16,869 bases of DNA. It comes from Isohypsibius dastychi (lineage: Eukaryota > Tardigrada > Eutardigrada > Parachela > Isohypsibiidae). How positions within the stretch are numbered: the first letter of the stretch is position 1; each line of letters starts with the position of its first letter. Below are positions 1 to 9,226 of this stretch, piece after piece. The notes beneath the pieces were generated by a model. That model had not been told where the DNA came from. It saw nothing but the letters and a program-made list of their open reading frames with translations, and did no database searches. The DNA is taken from assembly GCA_034696485.1 (NCBI GenBank), contig JAQIWT010000641.1:1-16869 (forward strand). The letters are read 5' to 3'. The position numbers and the translations under genes were made by a program.

Positions 1-12
1 TATCAGAAAAAT

Positions 13-34
13 ATGCTGAATTCGAATCCAGCAT
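13..34. repeat. near-perfect 22-bp palindrome
   Basis: Ten of eleven positions pair across the centre (one A/C mismatch). It sits about 46 bp upstream of the MATH-BTB start codon. The central TTCGAATC resembles a Pol III B box, but the flanks do not form a tRNA T-arm with a 7-nt loop, so I do not call a tRNA. It could be a dimeric factor site or chance. Confidence 0.35.
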
Positions 35-79
35 CAGGGGTCCGAAAATTAGCTTGAGGTAAAACCCTATATAACCAAA

Positions 80-1354
80 ATGGCCGCCGTCGCTATGAAT
101 TCCGCAATCGATGCTGTTGTTTACTCTGAGACAGATTTGATCGTTCACCGATTGCGAATTGACCGTACTTACAAAAAGGCCTTCTCCATGAGACACTTCG
201 CAGGGGAGCTAAGATCAATGAAGTTCCTGAATTCTGATGCTGGAATCCAAGACCCAACACTTCGAGGGGGAGAATGGCAGATGATATTCCACCCAAATGG
301 CCTGCGACTTCATCCTTCGGGGAATTCATTTTACGTTTCTTTGGAGTATCGCAACCCGACAGATGTCGAAATTCAAAACAAATTCCTAGCCATTATTAAA
401 ATCAGGTGAGCTGAAAAGCCTTTGTTTGTGATTTTAATAGAATGAAATGTTTTCCGTTTCTGTTTTGAAGTGTGGATGATCAAGGCAGCGTTATCAGGGA
501 ATGGTCTGTTACCGGATGCACCGCTACACAGGTGCCTCAGATGATCACCACGAGTAATCAAGAGCATGCCCAGTGTTGGAAAGGATATTCGTCACCGTAT
601 GAGTGCCTTTTGTACGGGAAACTCACCGAAGAGCGAAAGACAGAGCTGGGAGTTGAGCGAGATTTTAGATACTTCGTCGATGGAAATCTCCGAATCATCG
701 CTGAAATTCAAATTTTCATTCCAAGTGAAGCAACTGGTGGATTACGGCGAGCCATGTCTCCGTTGGCATCACAGATGCTCAGTCACATCACCTACATCTT
801 CGACAGCAAAGCAGGAGCTGACTTTGTTCTGGTGTCAAGCGAGGGAAAAGAACTCCCAGCTCATTGGAGCATCCTTATCGCTCGTTCGGAAGTCTTCAAA
901 GCTATGTTGGCAATTGACTCCAAGGAGAGCCAGGCTGGACGTTGCGTAGCAGATGACTGCGACGAAATCACGCTTGTGGCATTGATGGAATTCATGTACG
1001 GACGAGAACCGCCCAACATGGCGGATATCGCGAAGGAGTTGCTTTATGCAGCGGACAAATATCAAGTGATGCAATTAAAGGAGCTTTGCGAGGAGCAGTT
1101 GGTGTCGACTCTAACTGTCGAGAGCGCTGCTGAGGTGAGCTCTACTATTGTTCAGCTAGAGTACGAGCTGAGAGATTTGCTGTCTTGTAAAGGTTTTGAT
1201 TCTGGCTGATCGTCACGCTGCGGAACTGCTTCGTCAAAAAACCATCTCTTTCATCGCAGGTCACAAGAAAGCATTTGTGGAAAGTGGTGGGTTTAAAAAG
1301 ATCTTGAAACACAGTTCTGAACTGGGAAACGAACTTCTGGTGTGGATGGTTTGA
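80..1354 (+). CDS. MATH-BTB (SPOP-like) Cul3 adaptor protein, 3 exons
   Basis: Exons 80-405, 471-1134 and 1193-1354 encode about 383 residues, close to the 374 of human SPOP. The ATG at 80 follows an in-frame TAG at 50-52 and has a good context (CAAAATGG). Both introns are short GT..AG introns (65 and 58 bp). Residues about 10-190 form a MATH (substrate-binding) domain ending in a strand like SPOP's. Residues about 215-325 form a BTB domain, with ADFVLVSSEGKELPAHWSIL, EFMYG and ELLYAADKYQVMQLKELCEE matching the family closely. Residues 326-383 form the helical Cul3-contacting 3-box/BACK-like tail (SAAEVLILADRHAAELL). In the family such proteins recruit substrates to cullin-3 ubiquitin ligases. 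The protein stops at LLVWMV and lacks the basic nuclear-localisation tail of SPOP, so a cytoplasmic or mixed location is possible (inference). The substrate cannot be predicted. Confidence 0.92.
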
Positions 1355-1708
1355 ATGCGTCTCTCTTTGAAAGTCCCCTGATGCACTTCCAGATACCTTG
1401 AGTTTTTGGTTTGGTTCATTCTACTAATGCCGCCATCTAGAATTTGGGTACAGCTTACCATGGAATTACTACGATTCTTTTGTCCAGTGTTTGTTTGATG
1501 AGAATTTGTTTCACACAGTCTTCCAAAAACTTGAAGAATGCCTTTCGCAAGCATACAGGTATGTATCAGCGTGCTCAAACTATTGATTGGATATAAACTT
1601 AAAACTGCAGCAAGCAAACAAAAACAAAGCTTCCACGTTGAGATGCGTACCAACCCCTCAGCCATTTTGTGTGCATGAGATTACTCTGCCATTCTCATCA
1701 GAAATTTT
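1355..1708. other. intergenic, convergent 3' ends
   Basis: This is the space between the stop of the MATH-BTB gene (+) and the stop of the GPCR gene (-). It should hold both 3' UTRs. I found no canonical AATAAA on either strand and no credible coding frame; the 134-codon minus-strand open frame has no recognisable content. Confidence 0.6.
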
Positions 1709-3464
1709 CTATTTTGAACTCGGACCTCTTGATCGTTCCGTCTGACTGAAGGGCAATGCTTTAGTTTGATCCTCGACGCTAGCTCTTCCAGCGCATCCAC
1801 ACAGCACTCGATATCCCTGCCGAAACTTCGAATTTGATAGACCGTACAGAATCGGATTTGCCGCTCCGTTGGTGTGGGCCATGATGATCGCCACAACGTA
1901 CATCCATTTCGGAATGATATTTGGTTGATTGGCCAGGACAAACATTACAAATGGAGTCCTGTTCGAAACAGCAAAGCAAGCTTCAGTCTTACCTTTGTGT
2001 CGCTATCTTCATGAAAAAGAAACTCACCAGCAGACGAGGAACAAAAAGAATGCAGCGAACAGTGTTTTAGCCAGCTTGATATCCGATTGAGTATATCGTG
2101 GAGCGCGGCGCTTTTTTGGGGCAGGGACAGCACCAGGATTCATCGAGCTAACATGAGTAGAGAAAGCAGCTGTGATCGTCGGCTCAGGAACGACCAGTTT
2201 CTTGTGGTTCTGCACTTTGGTTTTCGTATTGCGTACTTTGAGGAAAATCTTAGCGTAGCAGAAAAAGATTCCAGTCAGTGGTACGGGAATCCCCATTGCC
2301 ACTGGAAACCAATTAATCATTGTGTTAATGGTGAATGCGTACAACAAACCTGTACTCACTGTAGAAAATGGCATACGAGTGAGTTAATCTGCAACAAAGG
2401 TCATCATTTAAACTCCAGATTCAGTGCAAAGAAAACACCACTGACATTCCAACAGTGCAGATGTAGTAGTCCCTATCAAACTTGTTCCCAGCCCAGCCTG
2501 ATGATTAAAACATTGGTTTTGTTTTAAGTTCAAAAACATATTTTGTAGAAGCCTCACCGAAGAAGGTCGGCACATGCACTGCGTGAGCAAACACCCAGAT
2601 GCCGACGCACATCATGATAGAGTTCCGTACCGTGTAGATTGTTGGGTAGAGATGCGGTTTGCAGATGAGTATGTACCTAGGACAAAGATAATCGCTGTTT
2701 TCAAGAAATACGAGAAATAGTTTTGAGTAAAAACGGTAATCAGAACGTCTTTGTTAGTTACAGTTCAGTGCACTTTTCTGTCGGTTGCTGATTGGTTAAA
2801 ATCTAGGACGCTCTGGCCTCTACATTAACTACTAAATGTGCCTCATTTCTGTTACGAGTACTAATACCTGTTCAGAGCAATGGCAAACATATTCCACATG
2901 GATCCCATACAAGCTGGTCCGCAGAATGCAGCGATGAATTCACAGAGACCATGATGAACCATCATGACCTGTCTACCGGCGACAATACCTGTAAAGGTCA
3001 TTTTGGCGATACTGTGAAATGAGTTATCAAATTCCCTGTGCACTCACCAACAACGTTAAACGGATCGATAAGTACAGTGATCAAAACATCGGATATCGCC
3101 AGATTGACGATGAAGATGTTCCCGGTAGTGCGTAAGCTCTGAAAAGGTCATCGGTCTCGAACGAAAGTTTCATTGCTAAAAACAGTACTTACTCGGACCA
3201 GCCAAACAGAAATGATAATCTGCAAGGTTCATATGAGTAACTACATTCTGCCAAGGGTTTGTTTCAAATGTGTACCATGATGTTCCCAACCGCGCCGATC
3301 ATGCAGCATATACCAATTGACAGAGCAGCCAGTAACATGAGACTGTAGTTGTACTCCAAATATAATGGCTCGATGACGCTGGCATTGGTGGAATTCGACA
3401 CCAACACGAACTCTGATCGAGACAACATCTGGGATGAATTTGACATTTTTCGTAGTTCCGCCAT
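1709..3464 (-). CDS. class A (rhodopsin-like) GPCR, 8 exons, moody/Tre1- or melatonin-receptor-like
   Basis: Minus-strand exons: 3464-3276, 3219-3193 (27 nt), 3138-3048, 2988-2868, 2676-2558, 2497-2446, 2354-2028 and 1958-1709. They give about 391 residues with all phases matching. The junction of exons 6 and 7 is the least certain: the only phase-compatible acceptor I found lies at 2355-2356, and an alternative donor 9 bp on would add three residues. Visible features are four N-glycosylation sequons in the N-terminus (N9, N24, N27, N39), GN in TM1 (N61), NLAISD in TM2 (D89), C118 before TM3, NRY (142-144) in place of DRY, C196 in loop 2, CWTP in TM6 (308-311) and NPILY in TM7 (343-347). Intracellular loop 3 is long and basic. 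NRY plus the general layout fits the moody/Tre1 and melatonin-type groups; NPILY argues against a true melatonin receptor. Ligand unknown. The first in-frame ATG after a TAA is at 3464. Confidence 0.93.
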
Positions 3465-3522
3465 CAGTTTGGTTTGCTGTTGTATGCGAAGTGAAATGGC
3501 AGCCAAGTTGCTGAAGAACCAG

Positions 3523-3531
3523 CTTTATATA
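3523..3531 (-). promoter_or_regulatory. TATA box for the GPCR gene
   Basis: The minus strand reads TATATAAAG, a strong match to TATAWAAR, about 60 bp upstream of the GPCR start codon. A start of transcription about 30 bp downstream would leave a 5' UTR of about 30 nt. It abuts the left arm of an inverted repeat (3533-3561). Confidence 0.5.
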
Positions 3532-3532
3532 A

Positions 3533-3667
3533 GGGATTTCTTGTTGAAGAATACGGCTGTGAGGAGACTTTGAAGGAGGATAAGCCAGATTTAATGACAA
3601 GTAGGGATTCCGATCCCGGCGTGATCATCAATTATCCATATCGCAGCCGTATTCAACAATATTTCCT
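3533..3667. repeat. imperfect inverted repeat (arms about 28 bp)
   Basis: The arm at 3533-3561 and the reverse complement of 3641-3667 share TTGTTGA(ag)AATACGGCTG and flanking matches, with one 2-nt indel and a few mismatches. The spacer is about 80 bp. It lies just upstream of the GPCR TATA box. It may be a remnant of a small foldback element or a paired regulatory site. Confidence 0.5.
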
Positions 3668-4405
3668 GACGGGAGGTGAAGTCACATGAACAGTCCTCAT
3701 GAGTAAATAATTCCTGATACGGGAGCTCAGTTTGACCAGTGGATATTTTGTAACAGGAAAGTTGTGTTGTTAAGAGACCTAATCACATCTCTGTGGTCAC
3801 AGGGTTATTCCAAAAACACAAGACCATAGCGGGAGGGATATGCAGAAAATGGAACGATAGCCGAAGATGGGCTTTACTGCACGTACTGCAGAAAACTATT
3901 GGAAACTTCCATCGCCCATTTAAACAACGGAGTATCGTCATTCGATGTTGAACTTGCGACTTGGCTGCTTTTCGATCTTGTATCAGGAAATGCAGAATCA
4001 GGTGAACTGTGATACATTGCAAGTTATCGATCGATACAATAAGTAATCCCCGGTGAATTCGCCTGTTTCGGTTTTGATCCAGAGGACGAAAATGTACTGA
4101 AGACGTGGGAAGTATTCCGTGTCTTCGGTGAAACTTATGAGCAGAAATACTGCTTGACTACAGCTCTGTTCATTGGCTGAACTTAACCAGTTGTCGTTTA
4201 CTCCGACAATATACTGTAGAATTGTCTACTCCCTCAAGTTCACACGCCGTAAAAACGAATAAGCGAACCCAGATGCACGAGACAGGTTAGAGGAATGCCT
4301 GGGTTGGCAAAAGAGTGACCATCACGTGATGGACTGTTAGTGTTTATCATATCGGACTGGAAGAACAGGGGACCGAACCGAATCGGAATATCGTTAAGAA
4401 ATTTA
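3668..4405. other. intergenic, no gene seen
   Basis: This lies upstream of the GPCR gene and downstream of the secreted He_PIG gene. Open frames here are short, with no recognisable domain. A short direct repeat is visible: TTCCTGACGGGAG at 3663-3675 and TTCCTGATACGGGAG at 3711-3725. Confidence 0.5.
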
Positions 4406-4921
4406 TCAAAGAACAGGAAACGCTGTGCAATCACCAACTACCATGATGCTAAATGTCATTCGTCCCAGGTAGCTCACACCGCCTTTGGCCATGACCGTGA
4501 AACTTGTACGTGGCAGCAGTTCAGTTGGGGTACCAGACATCACAAAGTCACCATTAGCCTGCTGAACGATCTTTAGACCACTGGGTAGATTCTTCTCAAG
4601 ACAAATTTCGATAAAGAGAAAAAACGATGGCATCGACTGCGCTTTGATAACGCGGGGTTGCAGTAGCTGGTTCACAGTTAGAACAAAAGGTATAATTGGA
4701 ACGAAGATCAGATCGGAGCTCCATCGCGGACGCAGGCAGCCAGAAAGAAGTTGATTACAGGTGTTACATGCCGCACAGCAATCACAGACTGCTTCTGGTG
4801 AACATCTTCCGAGGGTCCCATTCGGAAAACAGCTCCCCTGACCATAACAGCCACATGCACTCACGGCAAGAAATAAATTCGGTAAGAAAAACAACAAAAG
4901 GACTGAATAGCCTCGAATCAT
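4406..4921 (-). CDS. secreted Cys-rich protein with a He_PIG-like Ig fold
   Basis: An uninterrupted 171-codon frame starts at ATG 4921 and ends in TGA at 4408-4406. Residues 1-22 are a clear signal peptide (long hydrophobic core, ending AVSA before the first Cys). About 40 residues with ten cysteines follow, including CGCYG and CDCCAACNTC. The C-terminal half (about 75-165) matches the putative Ig (He_PIG) pattern: LPSGLKI, then NGDFVMSGTPTE, then TSFTVMAKG and a final strand TFSIMVVGD. In that family the fold is an extracellular beta-sandwich, common in bacteria and present in animal proteins such as dystroglycan. No membrane anchor is seen, so secretion is inferred. The lack of introns contrasts with most neighbours. 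I do not recognise the whole protein, and its function is unknown. A spliced extension cannot be excluded. Confidence 0.72.
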   Translation of the reverse strand: MIRGYSVLLLFFLPNLFLAVSACGCYGQGSCFPNGTLGRCSPEAVCDCCAACNTCNQLLSGCLRPRWSSDLIFVPIIPFVLTVNQLLQPRVIKAQSMPSFFLFIEICLEKNLPSGLKIVQQANGDFVMSGTPTELLPRTSFTVMAKGGVSYLGRMTFSIMVVGDCTAFPVL

Positions 4922-5344
4922 GTTGTCAGTCGATAGTCTTCGTGTGCAAGCGATGGCCGTGTGTAATGCAAAATGAATGTGTGCACATCAAGACGAAACA
5001 CTGTAGAACCTTCAACCCTCCGGGGCCCAGAGCGGCGCAAGGTTCGTTCGGCATAAAGATCAACAAACCCACAGTGACCGCTCATCATTCTGAGCATATT
5101 CTAAGTTAAATTCGGCCGTAAGTGTGCTTCATTCAGTTTTCTTCTGAAACCGATGTTCAATTGTAAGCCTAGAATTAGTCTACAAGATAGCCCATACTTG
5201 AACAAATCAGATGTTTTTCAAACATGAACAAGTAAAAGGTCTTCCTGACAAAGGTCTTGAAAACATTTTCAAACGATCTTAAAGATATAAACTTTACGGT
5301 CAAAAGATGCGATGAAGGCAGGAACTCAACCACTGCGCGTGATC
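4922..5344. other. intergenic, no gene seen
   Basis: This holds the 5' flank of the secreted He_PIG gene and the 3' flank of the LHFPL gene. No canonical poly(A) signal and no credible coding frame were found. The motif AAAGGTCTT occurs twice within about 20 bp near 5237-5258. Confidence 0.5.
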
Positions 5345-7015
5345 TCAAAGTTGAAAATGATCTTGACGTTCGTTACGTGGCGTTTGCGGGTTGTGCTGGC
5401 CGCGACGAGCAGTAAATTCCGACATTTTCTGTCCGTCCTCATGAGCTCCGCTAGGATAGAGCACCGGCTGCATGTTCATTGAGCGTCTTGAGATGACGGA
5501 TTGGGCATCAGCTGGAACTCCGGTTCCGGTATAAGCCGAGTTAAGCTCCCCTGCGACAACGACAATACACTCTCACTTTACGCTCGAACAAAACAACACA
5601 CTTCATCCACGAATCAGTCAATCAGAAATATTATTAAATTACGCAATATCGCTTACCTTTGTAGACAGATGGCGCTCGGGACGAGGTCGGCATGGTCTCT
5701 GAGAGACGGATGTACCGTGTACCGAGAACAAACGCCAAAGCAGAAAGGACTATGGCATCAAACAGTCCAAGAATGGCCAGAATGTAAGCCCATCGAATTC
5801 CACATCCACCAAGGTAGTACTTTGTGGCGTCATTGCCGCAGACGGATCGGACAACAGGGTGGTCCCAGCCCGACGGGTAAATAACCACGCCCAGGAACAT
5901 CAACAATGCTGTTGGACACAAATGCTTACTTTTCCAAGTTGGATGAAAACAGTTTTTGGCAGAGCTAACCTGAGACAGCTTGCATCCATCCACAGATTTG
6001 GTAGACGGTCGCTGGGTGGAGAAAGAAAAACAGGATCATGGCACAAATGCACAGCAAGATGATCAAGGCTGAAATCCCGACAAAAACGGTGCTGGCACGG
6101 AAGGCATGGCTGGGTATTGTGGAGAAATCACCTGGAAAGATGAGAGTAAGTACACAACACAGTGTTGTTCGCAGATTCCGATTGAGTTTCAGAAGTTTTG
6201 CCAGTTTTCGATTACAATGCACGGGTGACACACTGAATGAAAGTCAGTGTCAAAGAATCTACCTAAACTGCCATCGCAGCTGAGCTCGGTGCCCAATCCA
6301 GTCCATCTGCAGTATTTGTACAGTCCAAAATGACCGGTTCCTGGAACAAACAACAATTTGAAATCGAGACATGAGCAATATCCTAACGAACTGAAAAGCA
6401 CTTGTCCATCTTCTATTACGATCGAAAAATGAGGATCAATCAGAAAAACATTCAGAAAAATCAGGCAGCAATTTTCAAATCCTCAATTTTCGGTCACCTT
6501 CAATTTTCAAACGTTATCGATGTTTTTAAACAACTCTGCCCGCTTTTATCCTTGCAAAATGGCGGCGCATTTCACAAAAAAGACTTCTCTGAAAAATTTT
6601 CGAAACAAAAGGTTTCCATTTTATTCATTTATTTGTGTTGGACATTTATCAGGCTAATTTTAAAATAGATAAACCATTCCGCAATGGGCAGTGAAGTGGA
6701 ATCACTTAATGACGAGATGCAACGGTAGGGAGGGTTGCATAACATTGCACAGCCTTGTTTGACCACAAAAACCATGTTGCGCGCTCATCATTCAATCCAG
6801 TTCCCAGGGCCCAGCAATCTTAATGAGAATTTACCTGGACTCAGTAGCGTATCTCCAATCCATTGTGGCTGTACGAAAGCCACGATATTGATAATGGCGA
6901 AACAGACCGTAAAGATTGCCCAAAGGACTCCGATCGCTTTGGCATTTCTGGCGTAATTGGCGTGATAATGCTGATAACTAGTCTCACTGTACAAGTCCCC
7001 ATATTTCGAGGACAT
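5345..7015 (-). CDS. LHFPL: LHFPL-family tetraspan membrane protein (LHFPL3/4-like), 5 exons
   Basis: Minus-strand exons are 7015-6835, 6340-6263, 6131-5970, 5908-5657 and 5550-5345. All four junctions are phase 1, giving 292 residues. The match to vertebrate LHFPL3/4 is strong throughout: [20 protein letters not shown] in TM1 (about 28-49), QPQWIGD in the first loop, GLYKYC and LSCDG with the paired cysteines, TM2 (about 101-124), [11 protein letters not shown] into TM3 (about 130-151), PSGWDHP, and [17 protein letters not shown] in TM4 (about 179-203). Vertebrate relatives assist mechanotransduction channels or GABA-A receptor clustering; the role here is unknown. The protein is about 55 residues longer than human LHFPL3 because of a polar, basic cytoplasmic C-terminal tail encoded mainly by the last exon, ending DHFQL. 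Intron 1 is about 494 bp; the others are short. The start is the first ATG of the family's conserved N-terminus. Confidence 0.95.
6341..6834 (-). other. intron 1 of the LHFPL gene
   Basis: It is bounded by GTAAAT on the donor side and TTCCAG on the acceptor side, both phase 1. It contains an A/T-rich stretch (6420-6670) with no credible coding content. It is the longest intron in the window and could hold regulatory sites, but I see no specific one. Confidence 0.8.
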
Positions 7016-7205
7016 TTTCCACTTTGATCAAATCGCAATCAAAAGTGAGAACTCCTCCATGTGAAACTGATCATCAGATTGCGATGCAACGGAGGCCCGC
7101 TTGATGAGCCGCGACTGAATAATCCGCGCTGAGCTCAGCGGAAAATTCAAATTATTCACTCGTTCACCTGTGATGCTTTTTTGGGTTGATTGAGAGAGTC
7201 TATTA

Positions 7206-7250
7206 GAGTGAGAGAGAGAGAGTGTATGTATGTGTATAACTGTGTGGGTG
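7206..7250. repeat. (AG)n/(TG)n microsatellite
   Basis: A GA run (7211-7222) passes into imperfect GTAT/TGTG repeats. It lies about 190 bp upstream of the LHFPL start codon, so it may fall in that gene's promoter or 5' UTR. Confidence 0.8.
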
Positions 7251-7977
7251 TTGAAGAGCTCTTTATGCAAAGATACCCAGGCCGGCGGTTCAGGTCTGCT
7301 TGAATGGACAAACTGGTTTACTGACAACTCTTGCAAACGTAAACACAATCTTCAGCACTGCTGCGACGATTGAATGACGGCATGCCCTCTCGTTTCTTGA
7401 CACCAACCAGCCAACACTGTACCTGGGTTTTGAATTTCATTGCGATGATGATGAGTGGTCACCCAACTGTTGCGCAATGCAAGATGTTTTATCAAATGCT
7501 TACTCAGACAGATTCTGGTATTGCATCGATTTCAGTAGGTTGTACAGGGTGGATGCATTCAGATATGCTCCGATGAATCCCGAAACTAACTGCCGTTCCA
7601 CAAGGAATTGACTTTGAATTCCTTGAACATAGGTAACCCAGTGCTATTCGGTTCATGTTCTCAAAGCAGTTCTGGATTGGTTAATCAAAAAATGGCCGTC
7701 GATGTAATTGCACACAAACTGGCTGTTGGGTTTTATGGAACACTAGCGGGTACTGTTTGTTCACCACATGCCAATGAAAACCGAAAAATCTTGGGTCCAT
7801 GATTTTTACGCACACAACAGAAACACCTTCCTCAGGCACATTACCGCATCAGGTTCATCATTCTTTCACGGGTCATAGAGACTGTGTGGAGTTTGAACCA
7901 ACAATGTCATTTGGTTGGGTTCGAGTTCATGTTAATAAGCTGGCACTAGCGCAGAAGGAACATCTTGCTCATTTGGT
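7251..7977. other. intergenic, no gene seen
   Basis: This lies between the LHFPL 5' region and the 3' end of the tail-anchored protein gene. Open frames are short and unrecognisable. A perfect 9-bp inverted repeat with a 7-nt loop occurs at 7601-7625 (CAAGGAATT...AATTCCTTG). Confidence 0.5.
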
Positions 7978-7983
7978 TTTATT
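7978..7983 (-). promoter_or_regulatory. canonical poly(A) signal AATAAA
   Basis: The minus strand reads AATAAA about 73 nt downstream of the stop codon of the gene at 8056-8667, a normal distance for its 3' UTR end. Confidence 0.55.
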
Positions 7984-8055
7984 GTGCTTATTTTAGGCTG
8001 GTTACAACCTGTTTGTATCATTGTGTCGCCAGTCAACAACGAAACATACCATCAT

Positions 8056-8667
8056 TTATGTCATTCCGAAAAGTGCGTACATCAACAGAGCCACGGCTAA
8101 AACCAAACCAACAACATACAAAGCCAGAATCACTTTGCTGTTCGGGGAGCCTCCTGGAAGAACTCGGACAAATTTAGCTATGGGTTGGTCAGGATGTGCC
8201 GTAACTGCTTGGATCTTGAATTTCTTTGTAGATGGTGGGAATTCAGCTTCGATTTCAATTTTCGGGAAATCCGCTGCCATATCTCTCTGATTTGCCGCGA
8301 AATAAACCGGGATCAGCACTTTATTTGGAACACCGCCAACATTCTGGGTTTCGCTTCGCAAGAAGACGTTATTGTGCGGCAGAAGGGTTGGATGAACAGC
8401 ACATCGGGGGATGAGGAATGGCTCTTTCACGTACTGAGAAGTGTACGGTTTGTAGCTTGGATTTGTGACCTTTGAAGGGCGCCCGTTAATGACCTCCATC
8501 TTTTTGAGGGTTGCCTGCATGACTTCAGCAGTTGGAGCATTCCATATAATAGGGATTTCACCACTTTTGCTGGCTTTGGCATCCACCTTGGGCAGATCCA
8601 GCTTGCTTGAACTCTTGTTCTTATCCTTGTCCTTATCTTTCGGTTTCAGGGAATCCATCATGCCCAT
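8056..8667 (-). CDS. unrecognised tail-anchored membrane protein
   Basis: A single uninterrupted frame of 203 codons runs from ATG 8667 to TAA 8058-8056. I do not recognise the family. Visible layout: a charged, low-complexity N-terminus rich in K and D (KPKDKDKDKNKSSSK, residues about 8-22); a central polar segment of about 150 residues with beta-strand-like stretches (NKVLIPVYFAA, KIEIEAEFPP, KKFKIQAV); and one strongly hydrophobic segment, about 179-200 (VILALYVVGLVLAVALLMYALF), followed by only three residues. There is no N-terminal signal peptide, so a tail-anchored protein with its bulk in the cytosol is the natural reading (inference). A poly(A) signal lies 73 nt past the stop. A pyrimidine-rich tract ending in AAG lies 16 nt before the ATG and could be the 3' end of a 5' UTR intron. 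The gene is divergent from the arylsulfatase gene. Intact length and the consistent layout argue for a real gene. Confidence 0.72.
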   Translation of the reverse strand: MGMMDSLKPKDKDKDKNKSSSKLDLPKVDAKASKSGEIPIIWNAPTAEVMQATLKKMEVINGRPSKVTNPSYKPYTSQYVKEPFLIPRCAVHPTLLPHNNVFLRSETQNVGGVPNKVLIPVYFAANQRDMAADFPKIEIEAEFPPSTKKFKIQAVTAHPDQPIAKFVRVLPGGSPNSKVILALYVVGLVLAVALLMYALFGMT

Positions 8668-9226
8668 GATTGCTGTTCAGGTTCTTTAAGAAGAAAAAAA
8701 TATTGCAGGGAGATCTGGAGGTTTTAGCACTAATTTGACTGAATAAAATACCCGGATGGATATTTTTGTTTAAAATCTCGCTGGTTGCCAGGCAGAAATT
8801 CTTGCATTCAATCTCGGAAACGACTTTGTATGGTGTGAGAAGGACGAAAAGCTTTCACAGGAAAACTACTGTTTTTCTTGAAACCAGCCCCCTCAGGGCA
8901 AATGACTGGAACCAATTGATGAATGTTACAGTCTGTCACGATCAAAGTACTTTGTGATTGAGATGTGCTGTTCAGCATTTTCCAGATAACTACAATTGAA
9001 TTTTGGTTTGACGTTCAACATTGTGGGTTAAGATTTCTGTTTCGATGGGTTCGTGCTCAAACTTCGTCCGTGTCCCGGTATTTGGTGAACATGGAAAAAA
9101 AGCGAATTGATTTTCACGTCAGGCGTTAGACTCCATTAGTAGGTCAGTCGAGATTCGACGCGATAAGTCCATACCAATCACTTCACACAAACATTCTTTC
9201 TAACTGCTTACAATTGTGGTGAAGAC
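8668..9226. other. divergent intergenic region (shared promoter space)
   Basis: These 559 bp separate two divergent start codons (8667 minus, 9227 plus). On the minus strand, TTTTTTTCTTCTTAAAG ends at 8684 and is a plausible 3' splice site of a 5' UTR intron. I found no clear TATA box for either gene. The small open frame at 8766-8957 has no recognisable content. Confidence 0.5.

Noticed and set aside
11-40. tRNA-like 3' half (TTCGAATCC)
   Set aside because: The flanking bases do not form a T-stem with a 7-nt loop, and no anticodon or acceptor arms are seen.
4696-5109. 137-codon plus-strand frame
   Set aside because: It overlaps the well-supported minus-strand secreted protein and shows no domain, so it is a shadow frame.
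8766-8957. 63-codon plus-strand frame in the divergent promoter
   Set aside because: No recognisable content; the length is expected by chance.
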